The position numbers were made by a program, and so were the translations under genes. The notes under the pieces were generated by a model. That model did no database searches and was not told the origin of the DNA. It saw only the letters and a program-made list of their open reading frames with translations. A stretch of DNA of 64,000 nt, taken from the NCBI GenBank assembly GCA_946406115.1, contig OX291547.1:14699001-14763000 (forward strand), given 5' to 3'. Position 1 is the first letter of the stretch; each line of letters opens with the position of its first letter. Source of the stretch: Apoda limacodes (Eukaryota > Arthropoda > Insecta > Lepidoptera > Limacodidae). Below are positions 55,000 to 63,790 of this stretch, in pieces.

Positions 55000-57350
55000 C
55001 AAAAAATGATCTTAGCATACCGGCAACGTTTTTGGAATTCCTATCCAACGATATCCCACACGATGGGGTAGATGAGAAAATAAACACGTGTAGTGGTACC
55101 CAAAAAAAATTTTTTTTCAAAGATTTTAAACTACCACTCTGTCGGCTTGATCAATGTGTATATATCCCTGCCAATTTGCAGCTTTCTCGGAGTAGTAGTT
55201 TTTGAACTAATGCTCGGACAGATAGACGGACGGACATGGCGAAACTATAAGGGTTCCTTGTTGACTACGAAACCTTAAAATGATAATAGTGGTAAAAGGT
55301 AAATAAAAATATTTACTTACCTTTTACCATTATTAAATACAATTTATATACTGTAGGCACCTATACTTAATGAGTATTTTTAAAAATAATTGTAGGTACG
55401 TTACGAAATTGTTGATGAAGTTAAGTCCTAAGTTGAAACTTTAAAAAAAACGTGTAGGCACACTGCCTACTGATTGACCGAAGAAATTGTTTTGTTTTTC
55501 GACCAGTAGTCGAAATTTCAATTAATATTAAATGAAAATAAGAAGAAAATCTTAAAAAAATAATCTATATCAATAAAAACAATGTCCTGACTGACTCATC
55601 AACGCCAAGCCTTAACCTTAACGGTTTTAATATTATAAAGTGGCCATAGTAGATACTTTTTAAATTCATTAGCCAGCTCAATTCGTTGAAAATAGAGATT
55701 ATAATTTTCGAGAAGAGAGTGATTTTACCGCATTTGCAATTTAACTTTCAACATTCAAACTCTAGAGAGTTCAACTCTAGGGCTACACTTTCAGAATGTT
55801 GAATAAAAATCTATGCAAATCTTAGAGTTTACTCGAGCGAAGCCGCACGCAGAAAGCTAGTATTTTATATATTTCTGCAAAATAAACAGACCATGTTCAT
55901 GCCTAAAACATAAAATTGTTATGGAGCGATGACAAAGATCTTGACGACCGAAAACTGAATTCTCAAGCGGCCGACAAACATATTTTGTGGTCGAGAACCA
56001 AAATCTGTATCTGGCCAAATTTTTTAAATACTGAATTTTTTGGTTTGGTTTTTTGGTTAAAGATGAGAATTAAATAGTGAAAAAGATTCCTTGCTCTACA
56101 GTCACAAAAATCTTTTTTCAAAGTAGTTAAGGTGATAAATTTATTGTCCTGTCGTAAACATTAAGTATAAATTTCAAAACACAAAGTTACTTACGTTATT
56201 AAACTCTTAAACGCAAAACATAATATTATGTACCTATCTATCTTCGTAGGTAATACCAAGAAAATTAAACAGATGGCAATATTTTGATAATTCCAGCGCT
56301 TCTGACGAAACTTTTCAAAACTAAAGGTATGAGGCAGGGAAATGGGGGAAAAATCTGATGTCTACGATCAAGTATATTACTTTAACCAGATTATTTGATG
56401 AAAGACAATAAATAAAGCTTTTTATAATAGAGTCGATCGCTCGCGAAGTCAATATAAACAAGGGAGTATCAGTTTACGTCCATAATTGTTTCATATATTC
56501 AACTACCTATAAACTTCTCTCTCTTACTTTTAAACCCAGTGATCTAAAAAAGTCACGATAATAGCTAATAGGTAAATATTACAAACCAAAATTGTTTTGG
56601 ACCATATCGAAGTTTTTGGTATCGGCTATAATTTTAATTTTACGGAACCCTTACTTATTGCGTGTACGACACACACTAGGCCGGTTTTTTTTTTAATGTT
56701 AGATATTAGGGTTAACATAACAGGAGCAACTTTAAAGAATCTGCTGATAATTATCAACAATAATAGAATATACTCTTTTCATTAGATTTTAGGCTATACG
56801 TTTGTAGCAAAATTTTAAATGCAATTAAGATGTAGTTAAATATTTATACAAAAAAATTGATATGAATTGCAATCAGAAGTACGAATGGTTTTAAAATATT
56901 GTTATATAAATTTTCTTTTTTGTCAAAAAAAGGTTAATGAATTATAATCGACCAATTAAATTATTATGGTACGAAAGCTTGCTTTGATTTACTTTTCTTA
57001 TTTACCTTGACGACACTCACCCCTAAAGTGATGGCTAGACAGAAAACAAACGTCAACTGGTAATATCCACTCTTCACCGATTGTATTTCGTCCCATACGA
57101 GATAGGTAGTGTGCCCCTTACCGTAGCGGGCATAAATCAGACAAGAAACTTAGAAAAACACATATCTATTGTTACAATTTGTTGCCCCTTATCAGTAATT
57201 GAACCCAGGACTTTTGAAACGACAGTCTAACGTACGCTTAAAAACGACAGTTAGTTTGAATTAATATTTATTAGTTATACATATATTATGTCAATACAAA
57301 TACACGAAATTTAAAGCACTTAATTTTCTTTACAAAGACTTCATTCTTCT
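55000..57350. other. intergenic, repeats only
   Basis: It holds a family-G fragment at 55,230-55,280 and another at 56,640-56,690. A 23-bp near-perfect hairpin lies at 55,285-55,334 (ggtaaaaggtaaataaa ... tttacttaccttttacc). No gene was recognised. Confidence 0.45.
55285..55334. repeat. 23-bp inverted repeat with 4-base loop
   Basis: Arms 55,285-55,307 and 55,312-55,334 pair with two mismatches around 'aata'. The stem is too short for a typical microRNA precursor; it is more likely a MITE core. Confidence 0.6.
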
Positions 57351-57354
57351 AGGT

Positions 57355-57507
57355 TTACATTATCTGGGTGTGGCAGCTGTAGATATTAATGCATGGGTTG
57401 ACTGGATAACATCTCTGCGTCGGTGGAATACTGTTCTGGAGGGACAGCCCCTGGGGTCCACAGTTGGAGGCAGGAATACACATACTGGGCACGCAGCAGT
57501 TATTCAT
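57355..57507 (-). CDS. small Cys/Pro protein, 50 aa
   Basis: The minus frame starting MNNCCVPSMCIPASNCGPQG ends CINIYSCHTQIM. The upstream codons in the same frame (down to 57,573) look like leader sequence, and the chosen Met has A at -3 (aaagATG). A TATA-like tatataaag sits only a few bases upstream, too close to be a promoter for this start. AATAAA on the minus strand (plus tttatt 57,267-57,272) lies about 85 bases downstream. The Cys/Pro/Asn composition fits the rest of the cluster. The gene is divergent from the virus-derived block that starts at 57.9 kb. Confidence 0.5.
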   Translation of the reverse strand: MNNCCVPSMCIPASNCGPQGLSLQNSIPPTQRCYPVNPCINIYSCHTQIM

Positions 57508-57613
57508 CTTTATATACTTTTCTGTCTTTACTTTTAAATTTGTTAATTTACGGACTAATGTAGTCCTAATCAAAAAAGTATTGTAAAATGTGAGCAGTAT
57601 TTGTTGTTAGGGC

Positions 57614-57622
57614 TATTTATAA
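57614..57622 (+). promoter_or_regulatory. possible TATA element upstream of the virus-derived block
   Basis: 'tatttataa' about 280 bases before the first start codon (57,900). Weak evidence: the region is AT-rich. Confidence 0.25.
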
Positions 57623-57899
57623 CATGTGTTGAGCCAACCAGATTTTTTGAACTAATCTAGTAGATATCGACCCTAACGAGCTGGTTATGGTGACCATGAA
57701 TTTTTCATTTGTCAATTTACTGAATTAGTGCATAGAATTAAATGATTGAATTCCTAGAATTTAAACGTTTGTGAGTATTTCGTCTTAATGACCATTGCTT
57801 GGTTTCGTACTAGAATGGTACAAACAACCCGATTAGAGCCACATAAAAGCCTTAAACCTAAAAGAAAACTGTCGCTTTCATTATGATAAAGTTTCCCAG

Positions 57900-58310
57900 A
57901 TGGTCTCTGTTCAAATTAACGATAAAAATATATCATCTTTAACGTTATCATCAAAGTTAAGTATTCAACTTGGCTTTGAACCAAAAACTAATTTAATAAC
58001 AAAAAATGTTGGAAGATACCCACCCAATTTACATTTAGGATTACCTTCTCAATTATTTGTTTACTGTGATATAATTGATCCGCAAATAGTTGGAGATGTT
58101 ATGACACCATTGTTAAGAATAATACCTTTAGACCCCGAGAAATATATCTATGGTGCTTATAAGATGCATGTATTTTCACCACCCCACTACTTACCAGTTA
58201 TGCGAAGAGAATTTGATACAATTGAAATAGATATAAGAACAAACACTGGTAATAAAATACCATTTCAATTTGGGACCGCATATGTTAAACTACACTTTAA
58301 GCGATTATAA
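57900..58310 (+). CDS. penton-like minor capsid protein, C-terminal domain (virus-derived), 136 aa
   Basis: Residues 64-136 carry the conserved block seen in Polinton/adintovirus-type elements: QLFVYCDIIDPQIVGDVMTP followed by LLRIIPL, then YLPVMRREFDTIEIDIRTNT and a closing basic strand VKLHFKRL. In related elements I recall this block as the C-terminal part of a longer penton-base-like or minor capsid protein. The present frame is short, and its reading frame is closed by a TAG at 57,834, so the N-terminal part is missing or replaced. The frame itself is intact. Its TAA overlaps the next start as TAATG. No intron is apparent. It probably derives from an endogenous virus, and whether it is expressed cannot be judged. 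Confidence 0.75.
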   Translation: MVSVQINDKNISSLTLSSKLSIQLGFEPKTNLITKNVGRYPPNLHLGLPSQLFVYCDIIDPQIVGDVMTPLLRIIPLDPEKYIYGAYKMHVFSPPHYLPVMRREFDTIEIDIRTNTGNKIPFQFGTAYVKLHFKRL

Positions 58311-58312
58311 TG
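58308..58312 (+). promoter_or_regulatory. TAATG stop-start overlap 1
   Basis: The stop of the penton-like frame (58,308-58,310) and the start of the pX-like frame (58,310-58,312) share one base. This arrangement is known to allow termination-reinitiation in some viruses and in the Bombyx retrotransposon SART1. Confidence 0.7.
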
Positions 58313-58756
58313 CATAATAACAGTATTTGTCCCTATGAGCAATATTATTCACACCAAGCAGGATCAGGAATTGGTGTAATTTATAAAGGTGTACCACATC
58401 AACGTGGTCATGGAATAGGAAGCTTTTTAGGAGGCCTGTTTCGATCAGTACTACCTTTATTATCAAGTGGGGCAAGAGTAATTGGTAAAGAGGCTCTTAA
58501 TGCTGGAGTGGGATTATTAAGCGATATGATAAGCCAGAAACCAATGAATGAATCTGTGCAAACACGGTTAAAAGATGTAAGTAGTAATTTAAAACGAAGA
58601 GCAGATGATAAAATTGAAAGACTAATGAATGGATCAGGTTATATAACGAAACGTCAACGTCGGATTCATTCCATTCCGTCAACAGCTTTGAAAGAGTTGA
58701 GAACTAGAAAGTATAAAATTAATAGAAATACTAAAGATATATTTTCAAACAAATAA
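58310..58756 (+). CDS. pX/pVI-like minor virion protein (virus-derived), 148 aa
   Basis: The N-terminal third carries the Gly-rich, amphipathic segment KGVPHQRGHGIGSFLGGLFR followed by SVLPLLSSGARVIGKEAL (residues 26-62). I recognise this as the hallmark of the adenovirus pX/pVI-related proteins encoded beside the capsid gene in Polinton and adintovirus genomes. The rest is basic (NLKRRADDKIERL, YITKRQRR), fitting a DNA- or capsid-interior-binding role and nuclear localisation. It begins on a TAATG overlap with the upstream frame and ends on an identical overlap with the capsid gene. No stop or frameshift interrupts it. Expected role: membrane-active or core protein inside the virion; activity here is unknown. 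Confidence 0.8.
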   Translation: MHNNSICPYEQYYSHQAGSGIGVIYKGVPHQRGHGIGSFLGGLFRSVLPLLSSGARVIGKEALNAGVGLLSDMISQKPMNESVQTRLKDVSSNLKRRADDKIERLMNGSGYITKRQRRIHSIPSTALKELRTRKYKINRNTKDIFSNK

Positions 58757-58758
58757 TG
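58754..58758 (+). promoter_or_regulatory. TAATG stop-start overlap 2
   Basis: The stop of the pX-like frame (58,754-58,756) overlaps the start of the capsid frame (58,756-58,758). It is the same motif as overlap 1, so three frames are chained. Confidence 0.7.
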
Positions 58759-60066
58759 TCATTCTTACATAATCATTCATGTGAATGTATAAAATCGGAA
58801 TTGGATTTATTTGCTTTACCAACAACTCAGACAAGTATTGAAAATGGACAATGGATACACTACAAACCTATATCATCCCTTACAGACGATGGACCAATTG
58901 AATTTCAAATTCCTGGTACGGGGGATGATTATATCGATTTGTCTCATACATTACTACATTTAAAAGTTAAAATTCGAAACCAAGATGGCACCAACTTAGC
59001 TGCTGCTACAGTAGTAGCCCCAACTAATAACTGGTTACACTCACTGTTCAATCAACTCGATGTGTATTTAAATCAAAAACTAGTATCTCCACCAAACAAC
59101 ACTTATGCTTATAGGGCATTTATAGAAACTTTATTAAACTATGGTCCAGCAGCTAAACAATCTCATCTGACTTGTGGACTATGGTATGAAGACACAGCTG
59201 GAAAAATGAATTCACTAGATGATTCTAATGATGGATTTAAAAAAAGGAATCAATTTGTACGTGAGAGTAAAGAGGTAGAAATGGTAGGACATTTGCATGG
59301 GGATTTGTTTAATCAAGAAAAGTTTCTGATAAATGGTGTTGAAATTAGTCTTAAACTAGTACGATCAAGAGAAAGTTTTAATCTTATGGCTGGTGCTGAT
59401 GCTAAACTGAAAGTTACTTTTACTGACGCTACACTTATAGTTCGTAGAGCAAAAATTAGTCCAAGAGTATTATTAGCACATCAAAAAGTTTTAAGTGCAA
59501 CGACCGCTAAGTATCCTATAACCAGAGCTGAAGTCAAAGTGCTCACAATACCTTCAGGAGTTCAGGGAAAAACGCTTGATAACATATTTATTGGTCAAGT
59601 TCCAAAAAGGTGTATAATAGGTTTTGTAAACAATGCTGCTTTTAATGGAAGTTTTAACAGAAACCCTTTTAACTTTGAAAACTATGGAATAAATACATTT
59701 AGTTTGTATATAGATGGTCAACAAATACCATCAAAAGCTTTACAACCAATGTTTCACAACAATATATTTACCACAGCTTACCATACACTATTTTCCGGGT
59801 CAGGTATTCACTTTTTGAATGATGGTAATGCTATTTCTAGGGAACAATATGCAAATGGATATTGTTTGATGGCATTTGATTTAACTCCAGACTTATCAGC
59901 TAGTTCTACGTCTCATTGGAATCTTATTAGACATGGAAGCGTAAGACTTGAAGTTCGTTTTGAAGCAGCACTCATACAAACAATAAACTGTATAGTGTAT
60001 GCTGAATTTGATAATGTTATTGAAATAGATAAAAATCGTAATGTTTCAGTAGATTACAGTAGCTAA
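58756..60066 (+). CDS. major capsid (hexon-like, 'F54H12.2-like') protein, virus-derived, 436 aa
   Basis: The protein starts MSFLHNHSCECIKSELDLFA, followed by IEFQIPGTGDDYIDLSHTLL and NNWLHSLFNQLDVYLN. Later boxes are GHLHGDLFNQEKFLINGVEI, PRVLLAHQKVLSATTAKYPI and AFDLTPDL, and it ends near YAEFDNVIEIDKNRNV. These boxes are those of the protein often annotated as 'uncharacterized protein F54H12.2-like' in invertebrate genomes, which I take to be the double-jelly-roll-type major capsid protein of Polinton/adintovirus-like elements (family identity from memory; fold inferred). The frame has no stop over 436 codons and looks full length. Composition is AT-rich like the neighbours. It lies between the pX-like and protease genes, the usual morphogenesis neighbourhood. 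Confidence 0.8.
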   Translation: MSFLHNHSCECIKSELDLFALPTTQTSIENGQWIHYKPISSLTDDGPIEFQIPGTGDDYIDLSHTLLHLKVKIRNQDGTNLAAATVVAPTNNWLHSLFNQLDVYLNQKLVSPPNNTYAYRAFIETLLNYGPAAKQSHLTCGLWYEDTAGKMNSLDDSNDGFKKRNQFVRESKEVEMVGHLHGDLFNQEKFLINGVEISLKLVRSRESFNLMAGADAKLKVTFTDATLIVRRAKISPRVLLAHQKVLSATTAKYPITRAEVKVLTIPSGVQGKTLDNIFIGQVPKRCIIGFVNNAAFNGSFNRNPFNFENYGINTFSLYIDGQQIPSKALQPMFHNNIFTTAYHTLFSGSGIHFLNDGNAISREQYANGYCLMAFDLTPDLSASSTSHWNLIRHGSVRLEVRFEAALIQTINCIVYAEFDNVIEIDKNRNVSVDYSS

Positions 60067-60086
60067 AATATAATAATTAGAACTCA

Positions 60087-60134
60087 ATGAAAGGACTTAT
60101 TATACTTTTGACATTCATAATATCAACATTCTGA
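60087..60134 (+). CDS. 15-aa hydrophobic mini-frame before the protease
   Basis: ATG at 60,087 reads MKGLIILLTFIISTF and stops with TGA one base before the protease ATG (TGAAATG). It could be a short membrane peptide, a regulatory upstream frame or chance. Nothing else supports it. Confidence 0.2.
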   Translation: MKGLIILLTFIISTF

Positions 60135-60135
60135 A

Positions 60136-60588
60136 ATGAATACTTTAGATATTCAAAAATGTTTAAAGATAATTTCTCCGAAAATTAAACTAAATGTATT
60201 TGCTGCAAATAGATTACCAGTACTCATGCACCTACCTGCTTTTCTCATTAGTAATTTAGATGTTGACAATCAACCTGGATCGCATTGGGTGGGAATACAT
60301 ATTAATAAAAATGGATTAGGTGAATACTTTGATTCTTATGGTCGTAAACCTAGTAGACATCATTTATATTTCTTAAATAAGAATACTAAGATATGGAGTT
60401 ACAATAATAAAAGAGTTCAAAATGACTTTACAACTGTTTGTGGGGAATATTGTCTTGTTTATTTGTATTTTAAGTTTCATGGTAAATCAATGATTGATTT
60501 TGTAAACCACTTTAGTAATAACACTCTATGTAATGATATTTTATTATATGATATGTTTAAAACAATTTTTGATAATAAAACTTTTTAA
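60136..60588 (+). CDS. adenain-type cysteine protease (virus-derived), 150 aa
   Basis: The catalytic layout of adenovirus-type (C5/Ulp1-like) proteases is visible: His50 in GSHWVGIHI, Asp66 in EYFDSYG, Gln96 as a possible oxyanion-hole residue, and Cys106 in VCGEYCLVYLYFKF. All four are in order with family-like spacing, so the enzyme could be active. In Polinton- and adenovirus-like systems it cleaves virion precursor proteins, such as the pX/pVI-like protein encoded here. It starts 69 bases after the capsid stop, without overlap, and ends at 60,586-60,588, closely followed by AATAAA (60,590-60,595). At 150 aa it is short compared with adenain (about 200 aa), but the core is complete. Confidence 0.8.
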   Translation: MNTLDIQKCLKIISPKIKLNVFAANRLPVLMHLPAFLISNLDVDNQPGSHWVGIHINKNGLGEYFDSYGRKPSRHHLYFLNKNTKIWSYNNKRVQNDFTTVCGEYCLVYLYFKFHGKSMIDFVNHFSNNTLCNDILLYDMFKTIFDNKTF

Positions 60589-60589
60589 A

Positions 60590-60595
60590 AATAAA
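60590..60595 (+). terminator. polyadenylation signal of the virus-derived block
   Basis: AATAAA two bases after the protease stop. The convergent gene on the other strand has its own signals at plus-strand 60,659-60,664 and 60,672-60,677. Confidence 0.5.
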
Positions 60596-60778
60596 AAAAA
60601 TGTTTTTTTCTTATGTGTGTGTTTGTGTAATTAGTGGTTAAAAAACAAAAAAATATTTTTTATTTATATCATTTATTCATTCATTCACAATAAAACTCAA
60701 ACATGATACAATTTGATTCAAAGTTGATTTCGAGTAATACTGAAGCTGGTTCTTATAAATTAATTTAGCTATTAGAGA

Positions 60779-61434
60779 TTACTTTTTAAAAAAGTATTTT
60801 TTACAGTTATTGGTTTCTGCTATTTGCTTCGTGATATCAAATATGATACCCTTCGTTTGCTCATATTTTTCATCTTTTGTATCCGTATAATATTTGATCC
60901 TCACTTCTGAGTGTTTCCAATGTTCATCTACTGGTACTTTTTTCAATTTTATGAGGTCATACACCTCAATTTTTATCAAATGTGTAGCATGAGCCCCATC
61001 ATCATTATTAGTAGACAAGTATGTGACACCAGGGATACCATCTTTTGAAGATCTCGCCACTGTAGAGCTGAGTTTCTTTTTCTTCTGATTGGTCCCCTCA
61101 AAGAATGAGTCGATACTATTTCGACGAGACCGTTTGAGCTTTGTTGTTTCTAAGGCCTTCTCAGTTGATTGCTCATCATCCGATGTAGCGTAGTAGTAAT
61201 GCTTGAACGTGTTTTCTTCCATTACGTTAAATGTTGAATTCTGTAATAAAATAAGCCTATGCTTTAAAAACATATTTGTATAATAATTTGAATCAAAAAT
61301 TTGCCTAAAGTGAAAACCTAAACAAAATTGGTTTAAGTAATAGACATTCAAACAAACACATAGTTTTGAGGGTCTGTAATATATATAATAAATATAGATA
61401 AAGAATTATAAAGCAAAAAAACACATACCTCCAT
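60779..61434 (-). CDS. spliced gene of unknown function, 155 aa
   Basis: Exon 1 is ATGGAG (61,429-61,434) followed by GTATGTGT. The 188-bp intron (61,241-61,428) ends ttattttattacag. Exon 2 (60,779-61,240) continues in phase 0 as NSTFNVMEENTFKHYYYATS. The protein has an acidic start (TSDDEQSTEKALE) and two basic clusters that could be nuclear localisation signals (KLKRSRRNS, NQKKKKLSS). A mixed C-terminal half (HLIKIEVYDLIKLKKVPVDE ... VRIKYYTDTK) may be folded. A TATATATA box (61,532-61,539) lies about 97 bases upstream of the start, and AATAAA signals follow the stop by about 100 bases. It is convergent with the virus-derived block and may be a host gene or an accessory gene of the same element. 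I do not recognise the family. Confidence 0.6.
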
Positions 61435-61531
61435 AGCTTTTTTTGAAGTAAATAGAACCAGCCTCAGTATCACACAGGATGAATTCAATCACTTGATGAT
61501 AAATTGTAACTCGAATACTCTCGACTATCCT

Positions 61532-61539
61532 ATATATAT
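61532..61539 (-). promoter_or_regulatory. TATA box of the spliced gene
   Basis: TATATATA on the minus strand about 97 bases before the ATG, leaving room for a leader of about 65 bases. Confidence 0.45.
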
Positions 61540-61724
61540 ACGATTTATCTTACAAGTACAAATATAATTAAAAAGGTATTAGGAATGTCACCACAAACAT
61601 CATTATCGCACTCACGACATTGTAATTAAATAAGAATAACTAATGAACGGAAAAATACGATAGACCCATTACGATAATGATATAAATACTTAACAAAACT
61701 ACACAGAACCTACAGTGATGTCAC

Positions 61725-62035
61725 GTGGTAGTTCTGGTCAAGCGTGAGTCGACGTATCCCAGACACAGGGGGTGGTTTTGAGAGTGGTCAAGCGCGAGTC
61801 GCCACACCCCAGACACAGGGGTGGTTTTGAGAGTGGTCAAGCGCGAGTCGTGCGGGGGCAGAAAAGTTAGGTTAGTTTAGGCGAGGAGTTGGGGTTGGAG
61901 GGTAGTGTGCCAGAACCAACGATGTATTGAGAGTGGTCAAGCGCGAGTCGTACAAAGCAGAAAATTCTTTGGTGAGCTTTTTTTTAGGCGAGGGGTTGAG
62001 GTTGGGGGGAAGTGCGCCAGAACCAACGAATCCCC
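61725..62035 (+). repeat. tandem repeat 'GAGAGTGGTCAAGCGCGAGTCG'
   Basis: 'gagagtggtcaagcgcgag' occurs at about 61,780, 61,830 and 61,928, with a diverged head at 61,735. Between copies are 'cccagacacaggggtggttt' (twice) and 'aggcgaggagttgggg' (twice). It lies immediately downstream of the virus-derived locus and ends in a non-LTR-tail fragment (62,040-62,110). Confidence 0.65.
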
Positions 62036-62039
62036 TCTA

Positions 62040-62112
62040 CTTGTATGCCCCTGGTGTTGCAAGAGTCCATATACGCTATGGTGACTGCTTAAGATCATGC
62101 TTGTTTGCCACA
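62040..62112 (+). repeat. non-LTR 3' end fragment
   Basis: 'cccctggtgttgcaagagtc' and 'atgcttgtttgccac' match the 3' UTR of the 38.5-39.1-kb family. Confidence 0.45.
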
Positions 62113-62599
62113 ATAGTACAGTTATTTGTAATTTTAGAGTTCCTACTGTAAATACATATAATGTAACATAACAATGCTGGAGGTTTAGAAGTACCCTGCG
62201 TTGCTTCCAGGCAAGCCGCAATCCTTTTGTTTATAGTAATCCTTGAAGTACCTATGTATTAGTGATAGATGACTGGGGGTAATAAAATAGAGGTACCTGT
62301 TATTGGCAGAATAATAATGATAATAATGTCATAGGTCCCTAAATAATAGCCCATTCGGAGTTGAAAGTAAACTTGTATAGCATAGCCATATTCATGGTAA
62401 AATATGGACCTAATATTATAGGCTTGTTTTTTATTCTATGGTTTGGATCTGCATGTCATCGAATCATTATTAATCTGTAGTTTTGGTCAGTGATTCAACA
62501 CTCAATCAAAAAAAATTAAAATGTAAATAATAAATCTAAAAAATGTATATAAATATAGTTTAGGCTAACTAATAAATTTCAAATAAAGTTTAAGATATT

Positions 62600-62700
62600 G
62601 TGCAATTCGGAACAAGTTAAAAACGATGATTTTGGATTTTTAACAATAGAAGAAATACACAAATTAGAATGTTTCTCTGTAAATTATATCGCACAATAAA
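62600..62700 (+). pseudogene. possible second P-element-like transposase fragment
   Basis: One frame reads ILCNSEQVKNDDFGFLTIEE and IHKLECFSVNYIA, ending at a stop where related proteins continue into the 'YIAG' segment. It is very short and the assignment is tentative. Confidence 0.3.
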
Positions 62701-62719
62701 AAACATTAGATGGCTGAAA

Positions 62720-63610
62720 CAAAATTCATGTCGTTTCAAAGGTTCTGATAAGAGTGGTGATAACACAGAAGACAAACCGGATTGTTCAAGTTTTTATGAC
62801 GTACGTAGAGTTTCTAATTTTAACATTAAAGTTCAGAAACGTCAAAAATGTTGAACGGTAAAAAGTTAACTTTAGGTTATCATTTCTTATAATTTTTAAC
62901 ATTTAACACACTCTAGAACTTTTGAGTGAGAATAGCTAAATTGTAATTGACCACTAGGAGATGCTTCCCTCTTCATTTTTTTTTTAATTTCAAAAAAGAA
63001 GGAAGCACATTAAAAGCGCGGATCCGCGGATCCCGCAAATTAAAATTTTTGATAAATTGGCGCTAAAATATTTGCGTAAATGGCGAGTAGCACGAGTGCG
63101 ACGTTTCTGTTGTTCATAAATGGCACTGCGCTGCGCCTGCACACGTCTTTCTGTAGGTTTAAAACAGCGATACAATAAATGCCATTTGCTTCTTAAGGGC
63201 GTATTTTCAAAAGTTGATTATTACACAAAAATCTGTAGTTTTATTTTATTTTATAACATAATTTCAAACATGCGGGATCGCGTGTGATCCCGCGCGGGAT
63301 TGAGTAATCCCGCATATCAATCCCGCGGGATATAATGAGCTGCGGGATTGCAATCGCTATTGCTAAAGCTACAGACTATATAAAACTATACCAGTAAAGC
63401 TGTATAATAAGCAGTGATGAACTTAATAAAAAATGTTATGGTTTCTGTGTATCGTTAGATTATTAAACACATAACATAATTAAAGCCTCTTTTTAAAACG
63501 CTACCGGTCAATGTGCACACACAAAAAATTGCTGAGATTTTATTTAAGCACTGGGCGAGTGATGGTGCTTAATGGTGAACTTCAAATCTTTTTAGGTCGC
63601 CGTAACTCAA
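62720..63610. other. no supported gene
   Basis: It contains a palindrome-rich stretch 63,275-63,350 built on 'gcgggatt' and 'aatcccgc' (at least four alternating copies), probably a small inverted-repeat transposon. Nothing coding is convincing. Confidence 0.4.
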
Positions 63611-63619
63611 AAGGAAAAC

Positions 63620-63790
63620 AAACCGGTCAAGTGCGAGTTGGACTCGCGCACCGAGGGTTCCGTACCTACCACCATTTACCCACACCCACCCATTGACTGA
63701 CAAAGTCCGACCATTTCCAACTAACAAATATGTTACTGTTTCGCTTAATAATTACTAGGTGGCGCTGTAACGTTGATTTAAGATGGTCAA
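63620..63790 (-). repeat. repeat family G, partial copy
   Basis: 'aagtgcgagttggactcgcg' and 'caccgagggttccgtaccta', as in the copies at 4.1-4.7 kb. Confidence 0.55.

Noticed and set aside
55285..55334. microRNA precursor
   Set aside because: The stem is 23 bp with a 4-base loop, too short and too AT-rich for a typical precursor.
57900..60588. Interpretation of the capsid block as a parvovirus/densovirus insertion
   Set aside because: The adenain-type protease and pX-like protein are not parvoviral, and the set matches Polinton/adintovirus-type morphogenesis genes.
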